From Marasmius tenuissimus (lineage: Eukaryota; Basidiomycota; Agaricomycetes; Agaricales; Marasmiaceae), in assembly GCA_029532415.1 (NCBI GenBank), contig JAQOTA010000060.1, forward strand, positions 3,472,001 to 3,536,000: a stretch of DNA of 64,000 nt, read 5' to 3'. This document shows, piece after piece, positions 34,592 through 45,935 of the stretch. A program made the translations under genes and the position numbers. Positions within the stretch are counted from its first letter, which is position 1, and every line of letters starts with the position of its first letter. The notes below the pieces were generated by a model. The model was given only the letters and a program-made list of their open reading frames with translations. It ran no database searches and had not been told where the DNA came from.

Positions 34592-35557
34592 GAAGCAGTG
34601 TCCGAAGGTGTCATGACAAGATGATGGGACAATGATTTTATGGTTACCTTTCTTTTTTTTCGACGGATCCGAACGAATTCAACGAAACTAATACACGGCT
34701 GTTCTCGTCGCTTATCTCGTTTACTGTAGTGCTACACAAACGATCAAATGTTTAATCTGTCAACTTCATTATACGCACCGGGTAGAGTTAGTGAGTCGAT
34801 AAGACATGGCAGCTGTTGGAGGAGACTAACGCTTCAGATAAACGGATAGTGACATTCGTCTGTCTATTCTTTAAGAGCGTATACGCATGCGGAGAGTTCT
34901 AATCGCAAATCGCCTGGTTGTAATGATAGCGGAAGGAGCAATAGCACCCGTGCGATGGAGGACCCGAGGTCTGTTGGACGTTGGGAGGGTCGGGGAAGGG
35001 AGACCATCCCGAAAGAGCATTGATTCTCAATCCGCCCCCTCTCTACTTGAATGACTCACTTCGCTGAGGGACTGGTGTTCAGTGCATGATGTAACTGAGG
35101 CTAGCTGCGAATCTGACGACAAGAATCAGGTGGCTTGAGACTTTCTCTTCTCTTCGCGGCCTGGTCTGATGGCAAAAACGACATGGACCAGCCTACAATC
35201 TCACCGCTCTACGAGGGAGGATTTTATGGTTATGCCCGCCGTCAGAGGTATCGTAATAACCTATGCCAATGGAACGGCTTCGAAAACTATGGAACAAGGA
35301 TTGAGTCAGCTTTAGTTCGAATGTTGGAATACAAAGAGGAAGAACGAGAAAGGGTCTCGCGGCCTCGATCGGAGTCGAGGAAAAAGCAGAAGGGTTAACA
35401 GACATCCGAGCGCGTAGATCGACAAATGCCTACAACAGAGGAACGAGTGACGAAGATAAAGTTCACCCAAGACCCAAGAAACAGCGAGAGAAGTTGTGCG
35501 TGAAAAGCATATGAGAAGGCGGTAGAGAGGGACCACTCACGCTGACAATGCTCTGCA
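34592..35557. other. Intergenic, no certain gene
   Basis: A + frame at 35,135-35,398 (87 codons, charged C-terminus with RSESRKKQKG) is open but unrecognised, and overlaps nothing. The rest shows nothing. Confidence 0.4.
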
Positions 35558-36630
35558 TCACGCTTTGCCCACGAGTGCAGTCTCTTCAAGTTGTGGCATG
35601 TCGTCGTCTAGTCCCTTTCACGGTACAACACCCATTCATATTCCTCCAGCCGAATTCGTATTGATTTCAACCCGTTTTGTCCTCTCTAACGCCTTCTTGC
35701 CGAGCCAAGTCTCCATGTGCGAGTGTCTGGTGGTTGTTGGGTATTGAACATTGAAAGTTGGTGTTCCTGCGAGCGAACGTGGGCCTTACTAGATCCATAG
35801 TCAACGCATACGAGTTTGGCGTGAACAGGGCGAGATGCATTGGTGACGTGAAGTTTCCTTTGTCTGGCTCCAAGGAAGACAGATATTCATAGTCTGTCAG
35901 AGGATGTAGAGTGGCTATAGGGTCAGAAGGATGTCAGCTACAATCGAGTATCGACACAAAGAAGTAAGTTGAAAGTAAAGGAAATGAGTTTGAAGGAGGT
36001 AGAAAGGTGAGAGAACTCGGGAATCAGACGTGTGGCACAAATACAGCCAAGGAAGCGGGAGCCACCCGGCGCGAAGGATACGAAGTCCGAGAATGGGACG
36101 AGGAACAGGCAAAAAAAGGTCGAAAAATGGCACTCACGTTATCTCCTACGACACGATCTTTCTCAACCAAACCAGGAATTGTGTACTGAGTCTTCGGCCC
36201 GACTCTCTCGTTGTTGCTCGCTTGCTCGAAGGGTGTTAGAACTTGGATCTGTTTGCCATAGCTGTTCTCGGTGGAGGTTGAATCCGGGTAGATACTCTTC
36301 AATCAACAGAAGTGAATCAGAAAGCAGGTAAGATGGAAAAGAAAGCGCGACACCTACTGTACAGCGTCTGAAACATACACAATGGACATACATATTGGCT
36401 GTCGCATATTTTCTCGTCATCAGCGGCCTGGTTTTTCGAGGATTTTCGTCGTGAAGATTGTTCTCGCCAAAGGATACCAGACGACAACGCTCCTTCCACT
36501 GCAAATTCTCCGCATCATCCAACAGCGCTCCTTCTTCCGCCAGTTCGATACGTCCCGTGCCATTGCAATTCTCTTTTCCTTCAACGCTATTCCTCTCGTC
36601 TTTGACCACCTCATCCGTTCTCGGCTTCAT
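35558..36630 (-). CDS. Hypothetical multi-exon gene, unrecognised
   Basis: No family was recognised, but codon content looks like a real gene. The start at 36630 gives MKPRTDEVVKDERNSVEGKE, then LAEEGALLDDAENLQWKERC and ENPRKTRPLMTRKYATAN. After an intron starting GTATGTCC the next exon reads IYPDSTSTENSYGKQIQVLT, then PFEQASNNERVGPKTQYTIP and GLVEKDRVVGDN, up to a GTGAGT donor. A third exon reads DYEYLSSLEPDKGNFTSPMH, then LALFTPNSYALTMDL. The end is uncertain; MPQLEETALVGKA with a stop at 35558 fits one possible splice. The protein would be hydrophilic, without signal peptide or membrane helix. It is the only minus-strand candidate inside the NTQ array and shows no similarity to that family. 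Confidence 0.42.
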
Positions 36631-39285
36631 TTAACCTTGTTTTTCGCGATATAAACTCTCCCTGATAGCTTATGAATCATTAAACGAGAGCTAGACATCA
36701 AGGTCTCGGAGCAATGGTGACAAACAGTGCCTGTAGAGAGCAGAGACAGTTAAGTTGGATGAAGGTCGGAAGGATTTGGTCAATCTACGTACGAGTTCGT
36801 GGGTATTCCGACATCCTTGGAGCTATTTCAATGTAATCGCCATACCAAGCTGAAATGCGCAAGTTTTTGAGGCTGTTTGGACGTTAGAGGGTGAACCGGT
36901 AGGCCCTTGGGAAATTCGCACAATCGTTGTGATGGTCGTGAGAACAAGAAGAGCGTCAAGACGGGCGCTTGACTTCGTTTCTTTTCAAACCACCATCAGC
37001 TCAGAGTCAATGTCCATGTGCATTGTCGTCCAACGTCTAATACTCAGGGACTCACTTGCTCACTGGGTTCTCCGTCGTCTAGTAGAAGATCTGTTAGCTC
37101 AATCTCAGTGTTATCTCAATCGTCGCAAACCCTGAACGAAATTGATCCGACTTAAATGGAGATAGACGAGGTTGTCTCTGTCAGGTACCGTAGAAGGTAT
37201 ACATGCTATTGTTAACGACAGCACACATTTACTTATCGTCCCCTATGTTATGGTCATTTGACTCTTGACCGGTTGACGCCTCGTTGCAGATATAAGCGCT
37301 CAAGTGCTCACAACTGACAGCGAAGGATGGTGATTACGCCGCTAGCGACTACAACTTCCCCCCTTGGTTCCATGCTATTACAACGTATATTCATCGTCAT
37401 AATCTGTATACCGGCCTCCCACTTGTTGACATCGTATCATCCTTCCGAACCCTCTGTCTTCCTCGCCGTTTTTCTGTTCGCTACCTTCAATACTGAACGG
37501 TCTCCTCTCATTCCTTGTTCCAACTCTGTTCGTCACCATCCTTTTTATTCTCCGGGCCTGGACGATGCGACCCATCAACCATATCGCAAATTCATACCTG
37601 ATTAAAGCGCCCGCCGCCCAATAGCTCGGATGTACACAGGTATGCAAAACCAACTAGCTCTCGTACGGGTGTAGAATAATGACGCTAACGGGCACCAGAA
37701 TGTTAGCTTCGTGAACAGTCTTGCCACAGCCGCCTCCCATCATGAGTCATTAATTCCGCTCCCTCAGACTATACATAATAATCTCACATGTGTTGATATA
37801 GTGCATAGACTCTTGCTGTAGTACATACGGCGGAGCAAGATGTAGTATGAATGTAAACGTCTACTCGAAGGACAGCTCCCAACATTTCATGAATGCACGT
37901 GAGGCGAAAAGGAAATTAGCCCATTATTGCTGTTAGAGGGCTGCGAGTGCAGGAGGATCAGCTACTGTATTTAGTCAAGACTCCTGTGATAAAAGTCGCC
38001 AGATCACGAGAAGGACGGACTCCGGACTCTTGATTTTCTTCGGTTTCGGCCCCAAAGATGGAACAATCACTCAACGCTCAGCTCTCAGGCTTGCCCGGTG
38101 GCGTCGTGACGACGTTACCTTCATACCGAGATTTCTTGACTGAAGAAACTCAGACCAGGAGATATCGGAGACGTTCGGACGATTTACGGAAGACTGAGGT
38201 ACAGTCATGTCTTCGCAAAGCCCTCAATACCCGCCCAGGCACCTGTTCACATGTTGGTCAAGGTCTCTTTGCTATCCCAGCAAACTTTCGGGGGCTGCAC
38301 TAGCGATTACCGGCCTTGTCTTCTCCTCAGACTCCATCCGGACCTGAGATCTCTGCCAGGAAGACCTGAAGCTATGTGGGCGGTGGATATCTCGACCCAC
38401 GGCGTCTCGCTGCAAGGAAATCAGATGGTGGAGGACCTATTCCAGGGATAATTCGGGAGCATGGACTGTGAGGACCAGTCTTGGTCAATGTGGGTGGCCT
38501 GGACAAGTGCAGGGATGAGATGATTCAATTGCCTGTTCTCCCAACTATTCGCTCTCAAACTCCAACTCCAACAACCCTTTCACTCTTCCCTGGAATTCTT
38601 GGTCTTTAGGCGTCCCGAAGGTCGTATCTAGAAAGCCTTCGTGTACAGAGCCTTCTTCCCATTCTTGAACTGATTGTTTTAGATAATACATTCGGGGTTT
38701 GTGAAAACACCGGGTGGTATCTTCTGTACATGATCAGGCAGCTTGATTCCCGATTTGCCTCAACATTTTCTCCCCTCGGCTTGTCGAGCCGACCAGAAGA
38801 TCGATGCACTGTACAACTCGGTACAGCGTCAACGCAAACTACTAGACGAATACCCTCGCACCCTCGCGACTATCACCATAAGCACAAAGCGAGCAGGCAG
38901 CGTGTAGCGAGTCATTGACCTGAGGACAAGTTGGCGACTCCAACTGCGAGTTAGTATTAGCGGATTCTACGAGCGTGACGCCCGTTTGCTTCTGAAAATC
39001 GGGTGAAAGAAAGCGAGGCGCCTGGAATGTTCTTTCAATGTTGATTTCTCCGGAAGTAGAAATCCAGAACAGCTCCAAGAGCCTTGCGTTGATATAAAAA
39101 TGTGTACATGTGTCAATTAACTCAGAATCTGTTGAGCAAATCGCCCGTGTAACGCGAATTTGCGCGCTCGACTAACGCCCAATGAGGAGTAAGTACTGTT
39201 GATACAGCAGATGCCATCGATATGTCTCAGTTGAGGCCGTCAAGATGGATCAGTCGCGTGGAAAGGATAAAGAACCTCCCGTGAC
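36631..39285. other. Gene-poor region
   Basis: A TTGCAGATATAAGCG element at 37,284-37,298 resembles the NTQ promoter, but no family gene follows; only a 92-codon frame starts at 37,327. A + frame at 38,058-38,303 is unrecognised. No repeat pair was found here. Confidence 0.4.
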
Positions 39286-39292
39286 TATATAA
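39286..39292 (+). promoter_or_regulatory. TATA box of NTQ-E
   Basis: TATATAA lies 68 nt before the NTQ-E ATG. The upstream GTGCAG block of the other members is not evident. Confidence 0.45.
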
Positions 39293-39353
39293 CGTGGACA
39301 CTCTTCTGCATTCTGGCACCCGCTTTCCACACCTCAGAAGTCTCGCAGTCCCG

Positions 39354-39833
39354 ATGACCACCTGCTTCTCAAACGCACATAAGCCCCGAATCGACGGCGG
39401 CGCCTTCAGCCAGGTCAATGGTGAACAGACCAATACGACCCGAAATCACACTCGAACCATCACCGGGTCCTACAACACGCAGGTCATCGAGTCTGGGTCA
39501 AATAACTGGCAGGGCATCCAAGCCGGGTCAGAAAGCTCGCAGCGACTCACCGGAGACCTCAACAGACAGAACATCACCGAGCCCGGTTGTATTCGTAAAG
39601 ACCTAAACCCCGTTGGCACTCCCTTCGAAGAGCGAGTGGAGCCCAACAAATCAGACCACAAGCATGAGAATGTGAAGGGTGTATGCAGATGCAGGACAGC
39701 GAAGCGATGGAAATCGTGGAGACGATGGTTTTCTAATTGGAAGATGGAAGAATCGAGGGATACTCAGGAGGCGGGGACTTGGAGGTTCAGAAAGAATTTC
39801 GGCTCCTGTAATGAGGGACACTATACTTTATGA
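39354..39833 (+). CDS. NTQ-E: intronless short member with basic tail
   Basis: Single exon, 159 residues. The start at 39354 is chosen because MTTCFSNAHKPRIDGGAFSQ, then VNGEQTN, aligns with the heads of NTQ-C and NTQ-G; an upstream in-frame ATG at 39294 is less likely. Four repeats follow, of 9-10 residues: ITGSYNTQV, IESGSNNWQG, IQAGSESSQR and LTGDLNRQN. The linker CIRKDLNPVGTPFEERVEPN matches the end of NTQ-A (RRDLKHTGVPLGERVE), then KRWKSWRRWFSNWKMEESRD is the family tail. A CRCR pair before the tail is unique to this copy. Like NTQ-C it lacks exon 2 and the disordered middle. About 20 extra C-terminal residues follow the tail. Confidence 0.78.
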   Translation: MTTCFSNAHKPRIDGGAFSQVNGEQTNTTRNHTRTITGSYNTQVIESGSNNWQGIQAGSESSQRLTGDLNRQNITEPGCIRKDLNPVGTPFEERVEPNKSDHKHENVKGVCRCRTAKRWKSWRRWFSNWKMEESRDTQEAGTWRFRKNFGSCNEGHYTL

Positions 39834-39904
39834 ATGCGCGACATTGTACTTTCCATTGACACTATAGCTACTTATATGCCTTACTATCTATTTACCAAAT
39901 GAGA

Positions 39905-39960
39905 TTGAACCGACTCAAGAGCCTAGGTAGTAAGCTGAGCTGCCTTCAGACCGCCTTCCC
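39905..39960. repeat. 3' flank repeat (copy E)
   Basis: CCGACTCAAGAGCCTAGGTA, then GTAAGCTGAGCTGCCTTCAG and ACCGCC. It is a diverged copy of the flank after NTQ-A (CAATTCAAGAGCCTGAGCT ... CTTCAGACGGCC), about 75 nt after this stop. Confidence 0.55.
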
Positions 39961-42900
39961 TAACGACCAACGGGACCCCTCGTCGAATCGGTATGTACTA
40001 CACACCCGGCTGTCCAGCAGTGCACCGAAAGCACTCATCAATCCAGCCTCTGCGGCGGAAGCACCGTCCCAATTGAACCAACGGCCATAGCTCGTAATTA
40101 TACTCGAGCACATCCCCCATCCTGCATGATATACACCGGGACCCTCCGCATAAGCAATCATCACGTTTCTGTAGCATCGAATTGGTGATGCTTGCGGAAT
40201 TCTACGACCAGCAAGTTTCGGTGCCTTTGTCTAGAGCACCGACACGTCCCGGTTTAGTTCTGGATGAGATTTGACGAGTTTGGATTGGCCTTGTTATAGA
40301 CATATCGGGAGACTTGGATCTCAGGCCCATCACGAGAGTACGACGATGATAAAGAGTATAGTGTCGGGGGGGACCGTTGTGTTAAAAATTGAAGGACGCC
40401 GAGTATTCCTCACCACAGAGAAAAACGCCAGGCCCTTGGCTCTACTTCTGTGGGGTCCCAGGTTCTACTTCTCGAGGATTCGCTGCAAAACATGATCAGG
40501 GATTTCTAGAGAGAAAATTATAAGCGCAGAGGTTGTCCTCACAGTACGACTCTGAACGAGATCAGAAAAATTGCATGATGTGAAATGCAGGGAACGGTGT
40601 GGCCGGCTAACGGAGTCCTAAAACGGTGCCAAGTCGGTGCTTGTGCTCACCATAACCCCCGTCGTCAGGGTAGGAAGGCAATGCAAAGCCATGCCGCAGA
40701 GAGCCGAAGGAGAGCGAGAGCCTACCTTCCGGCTTGCTTAAGGGAGGAAGAAGGGGCGGCGATGTTAGGCCAACCACTGCAAAAATTGGACCTCCAAGTA
40801 TCGGGAGTCCCGCAAGCGTACTTTGTATGTGAAAATCAAAACCGGCACACCCTCAAAAATACTACAAATCACCTGCTTCTGAACGGGTATACGGTACATG
40901 GGTTTACGGGCACACAGGGCAAAAGGGCCAACAGGGTCTCGGCAGCTACGTAAACACCTTCAACACGCCCTCCCAGCGTCCAGTCTTTCGTCCTCGTCGA
41001 ACGTGAAGAGGATCCTAAGCATTGTCGTTCATCTAGGATGTGGATGGCTTACACGAGACTGTCAAGGGTGTATTCGAGGTGACCGGTGACCCCTCGATGT
41101 CTGGGGAATGTCGAATGTTCGTGGTGACAGTGACACGGTTTCATCGTCGTTATCCAAGATGGGGTTCTCGACGACAGGAACGGAGATTATGTTGTGAATG
41201 AATTCCTGACTGAAAATGAACTGAACGTGATGCATGAGGTATATCAGCCACTGCTTTGGAGGTTTCTAGGCGCACCAATTCTTGATCAATGAATGACCTT
41301 TACCACCACTAATCCCTCCCATTCGCCGACCAATGGTCACTTAAAGCTTTCCCCCCTCCCGTATACTCATTCCTATTTGTTTCAACTCGCACCTAATGGC
41401 CAACAGTGTTCTAGTGCGGTTAGCGCCCTGGGGAGAGGCATCTTTGCGCATAAACACAAGTCGGGGCGACCTGTTCATCGTCCTGAGTTTATGAGCACCA
41501 CTTATCTGCCTGCTGACTCGTCCTCCCCTTCCTCTTCCGCCTTCCCGTCACTAAAACCCCCGTCACCTTCCACAATGCCTTGTTCACTAGAAATTAATAG
41601 GCTTCTCATGCACCTTGTCCCCACAATCGCGATTCTTTCGGTTCGCTGAGCCCAAACATTGTAATCGATCTCAAGTCCTACCTATAAAGTACGCTTTCAA
41701 GGTTCCATTCGCAGTCGAAACGTGTTATTTCGGCGCGGAGAACGGGCCCACCGTACTAGAGGACTTTGTACGGTGAGCCCGCAATCTCCCGTCTCGAATG
41801 TGTGAGCGTGATCTATGTCGTCAGCTCCCTCCAAGATAGTCAGGAGCCTACCGTCTCTGCCACGGAAAACACACTCTGTCCATAGGCTGAGCGAAGAGGA
41901 CGAAGAGGACGAAGTTCGCATACTGAAGGGAAAAGTTAGATCTGGTTGCCTTGGATTGGTATTGCATATATCACTATTGATCTGGTCGAAGTCCATCGCA
42001 ACGCGTGATGCGACTGGAATAGAGTGGGAATGCAGGGAATCGTGATTTGTCGTGGTCCAGAGGGGCCGTATCCAAATTTCAAGGTTGTGCCCGATGAATT
42101 GTGGTCACAGCGTATCTTCGAAGTACTATTGACGTTCTAATACCCTGAATACCGATCTAACCTTCAAACTGTCGGCGTTCCTGTCTCGAGACCTCACCTT
42201 GATATACCACTTCAAAGGCTGTATACCTCATACGAGACAACCATCGCTGTAGAGGGATGGTCCGTGAAGAAGATGGAACGATTGAGCTACATCACCGGTA
42301 TTTCGACAGCATATGAGCAGTGCGCTCGTGGGGTCCTTGCAGTCGCCGACAGAAGCCACGATGAACCTGAGCAATCGAATTGAAGAGGCACGCGCCACGA
42401 GGGATATTACATAGACTAATGCGCCATTGATCATGGGTATGGCGTATTTGTCAATGTCCAACATATCCGGATTCTGAAACCCTCTCATGCGATATAGGGA
42501 CGAATCCGCGTGTACATCAAGCTTGAAGGTCCCCTTCGGTGCTGGCTTCCTCAACGAATGCCATACACAAGCGAACGACGCGTTTTCGGAAAGCGGGGTG
42601 AGCCGCCGAAGCTCGTGCCAGTGAAGGAGAGGATGTTACTGTAAGTCTTGAACCCTCACCGTACTCGAACCTAGTCGACAAGGGCTTTGTGAGATGAATA
42701 CAGGATTGGTGAGAATAGGCATTGAGCTGGTCAGAACGAGGGCAGATATCCGAGCATCACGATGGGTCGGATATCTTAAGTCTAGTCATGGTAGAGCCGA
42801 GGCTAGTGATGAGGGAAGGATTCTCCGAATCGCCAAGCTTGCGGATCAGAGGTAGTGTATCTAATTGGTCGTTATTCACCGTGGATGGACATATAATCGC

Positions 42901-43999
42901 CAAAATTGTCGTAGCTGCAGCCGCGAGATTTGCTGAACGGGAATATCTGCAATCAACGTCAAGTCGCGATGGGCAAGTATTAAGAGACGAAGCAAAACGT
43001 ACAAAATTTCTTCTCGTTCCCGTCCTTCTAATAGTCTGATAGCACTCGTGAGGATTCAAACCAGCGTGTACTTCTCCAGCCGTCCCTACGATGTGAAGTA
43101 CGCCGGTATTTAGGCAAACTCTGGGTACGTCTCGAAGAATGACCAGGATAAGAAGGATCGATCGAATGCCTTTCGACATGTTCTCGTTCGTTAACGTTTT
43201 CGCTAAATCTCTGAACGAGCTCGTCGCGGGTAGTATTGGAGATGCAAGCGGCACGCTGGAAAGAGATGGCGTCCTCGAACATGATCGCTGGCGTTGAGCG
43301 CGTCGCGACGTGTAAACAGCAAAGAATAATCATCATTCCATGATATACTATCGGCTGCGAGGATGCCAGCACAAAAATGAGGGCAGCAGTCAAAAACGGC
43401 ACGCACCTGTCACCATATACCATGATGATGATGCATAAATCACCGTTCCGTAACTAAACATCCATCTTCCAAGACCCAAAACCACTTTTCCAACTTTGAA
43501 ATGTTGCTAGAGAGTATAGTATGTTGAGATACAGTCTCAAGATGAGAGTGAAAGTGAGGGGTTGAGTGAAACATTCGTTAGCGAAGCCAGAGAACACTGC
43601 CACTGGCTGACGCGGTGGTTGAGAAAAGATGTCATGTGACATCTGTCGTCGATCAACGATTACTCCATATATGGAAGGTCTTGGTCATTGATCGAATTTT
43701 GCTTCCAGGCCATCACATTGCACAACGATTTATTATGGCTTTGTGAGGGTTGATTATGAGTCTACATTCACCTTAGTTTCTTCCTACTACCTTTATTCCC
43801 TTCAGCTTTGCTGCTCCCTCTCTCTCTATGTAACAGCAGCCAACAACTTGTTAAACTAGGAAGAAATGACGAAATCTACCACATTGTAACTGCAAAGGGT
43901 GCGATAAGAGCCGTATGCATATTCAAGGCAGGTCTTTACAGTGGCTAGAGGAGTCTGTGACAGTATCGGGCACATAATGATACCGTGACAGATGTCTCT
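39961..43999. other. 4-kb gene-poor region
   Basis: Several frames of 100-165 codons occur on both strands (for example 42,757-43,254 minus, 40,585-40,953 plus). None has a recognisable motif or splice-linked partners. I see no certain gene or complete mobile element. Confidence 0.4.
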
Positions 44000-44560
44000 G
44001 TTCCCACTGGCTTTTTCCGTCGAAGCAATATGAAGAGAACTCTGTCAGTCGGAATGCCTAAGATGCGCGCTCTTCGCAGTAATTCTGTGCTCAGGTCATC
44101 CAGAATGCCAACAGGCTCGGACATTCATATACATACCTCCTTGAATCATACCGTCGCTTTCAAGGACAAAGCTGGGGCCTTATGTGGCAGAAATCATACG
44201 TTGGTAGGCCCATCGAATCTGAATCTATCTTCCACCTGATGTCACTATTCGATCTAGGCATCAAAGAAGACATATCTCAGCTGGTGGGATGCCCCTAGAT
44301 GCGGAGGAAATGACCGTGGCGGATGGACTGTGCCGTGGAGGGGTGGGAAGCCGAGCAGGGATGTCGCAAGTTGGGAAAGGTTACGCAGGACAATGGGTGT
44401 ACTATCTACGTACGTATAGACGCCATCGAATGCCAGCAAACATCAGAACCGTCATGTTTCTGATAGTATCTGGCCACATTCCCTTTCAGAACGTATCGGA
44501 TAGTGACGATATCATATGGAAAGTCCGCTTTTTGTTTGTTAGAAGGGATGCGCGGTAACT
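44000..44560 (+). repeat. Degenerate ~550-nt dispersed repeat, copy 2
   Basis: Aligns in order with 26,040-26,600. It lies 2.4 kb upstream of the NTQ-F relic. On the minus strand it contains the frame SDVCWHSMASIRT. The copy at 32.68 kb has SDPYWHFMALIRT in the same place and the copy at 26.4 kb has a stop codon at the Trp. That suggests an old minus-strand coding exon. Family unknown. Confidence 0.6.
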
Positions 44561-45009
44561 CTGAACTGGATACCACAAGGAGAAGTCTCCGCATGGGGAG
44601 ACGGTTACTTGCACCTCATGGTCTAGTGAGGCAAGTGTCCGTGAGCCGCTGCTGTGTTGAACGAAAGAAGAGGACTCAATGTCCATTGTTTCAACGTGGG
44701 CAGCTTCGAACTTGACTCACGTACAATCCTTCTAATTATTTTCCACCACTACCATGGCACTCCGAACATCGAAGGTGACGCCATAACCTGCAGAACCGGG
44801 AGGCAAAAAATGCTCTCGACCTGGTCGATTTGCATGTAGGATTGGGTACCGGGAAGAAGGGAAACCGAAAATTGGGAACGGAAGAAACGGGATGCGCTCA
44901 AACCTTATGGTAGTGGCGCTATTTAACGAGTGTAGTCCGGCCGTTCCAATAGTTTGCCTCAGACACCATCTGGAAACCTGTTTGGGCTCCGTAGTCGAGG
45001 CTCATCTAC
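44561..45009. other. Intergenic, nothing recognised
   Basis: No gene or repeat seen before the palindromic cluster. Confidence 0.4.
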
Positions 45010-45078
45010 ATAGCACTACGTAGCACGGGTAGTCCGTGTAGCAATTGCTACCACTACATAGTACTACGTAGCATCCGT
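45010..45078. repeat. Left cluster of CTACATAG(T/C)ACTACGTAG palindromes
   Basis: CTACATAGCACTACGTAGC and ACTACATAGTACTACGTAGC flank two further small palindromes (CACGGGTAGTCCGTG and TAGCAATTGCTA). The same motif family recurs at 45,840-45,935, about 800 nt away. Hairpin-forming ends like these are seen in non-autonomous DNA elements. No target-site duplication was identified. Confidence 0.6.
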
Positions 45079-45382
45079 CAAAACCTGATGCGTGTATTGC
45101 GTCAATCGGTTTCCATTTGGCTAGCCTCAGAAGACCCATTTGGGCAACGGCACTGGGTATTACCCCATTTTTAATATCCCTGAAGCCAGGCTGCCAGGGA
45201 GGCTCAGTATTTACCTTGAGTCATTTCAGTCAAAGTTCGTCCACCCTGAGGGCTGACCGGGTCTTCAAGACAATCTTCCGCACTTGACCGACTTTTGTTT
45301 GACTGCCGGAGCTCGAAATTAAGGCTATAAGTAGTCGAGCGCTTTTGCCACCAACGCGCGGACCTCTTTCTTCCACCGTACC

Positions 45383-45546
45383 ATGATCCTCCCGCTTCCT
45401 CTGTCCGACAGCTACCCTTTCGGCCAACCTCTCGTCAAGTACGCTCTCAAGTAAAGTTCAAGTAAGTTGCCATTGTTCTCGACTCAGCAATATCTATTTA
45501 CATATCCCTTTGCAGAGGCGACTCCAAATCATCCCGGTGGAAATGA
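45383..45546 (+). CDS. Possible 32-residue peptide gene inside the palindrome-flanked segment
   Basis: TATAAG at 45326 lies 57 nt before an ATG in good context. Exon 1 (45383-45450) reads MILPLPLSDSYPFGQPLVKY, then AL. A GTAAAG...TGCAG intron joins it to exon 2, which ends KGDSKSSRWK and a stop. The peptide has no CaaX motif, so it is not a mating pheromone of the usual basidiomycete type, and the leader does not match the MSDIN cyclic-peptide family. It could be chance. Confidence 0.22.
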
Positions 45547-45839
45547 CTTCCGAGTTGTGACTCGCTTTAGACTACCCTTTTATTTACATACTTAGATACT
45601 CTCGTTCACAGAGCTCATACCTTTGTCATCAGTGTAGTTTTCATGAATAAAAAGAAATTGTGTGTATCAATCAATTTTAGACCCTGAGGCGAGGGATGCG
45701 GAATTCCAAGGAAATATTTTACGCCAGTGCGAATTCCGTTCAGGGCAATTCTATTCATCTCCCAATTCAGTTTGGAATTCAGTACTGATGATCGGCATGA
45801 GATCTCGTTTCTGAAAGCGGGAAGACTCAAGCGAGCTTG

Positions 45840-45935
45840 TACTACAGGTGCTACATAGTACTATGTAGACCCTGGGCAACCTACAGGCACTATTTGACTA
45901 TTTGTGCTATGTAGCACTACGTAGTCAGCGAGGTT
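45840..45935. repeat. Right cluster of CTACATAG palindromes
   Basis: GTACTACAGGTGCTACATAG, then TACTATGTAG, and later GTGCTATGTAGCACTACGTAG (21 nt spanning about 45,902-45,922). It mirrors the left cluster at 45,010-45,078. Confidence 0.6.

Noticed and set aside
45383..45546. Mating pheromone precursor or MSDIN-type cyclic peptide
   Set aside because: No C-terminal CaaX box, and the leader and core flanks do not match MSDIN precursors.
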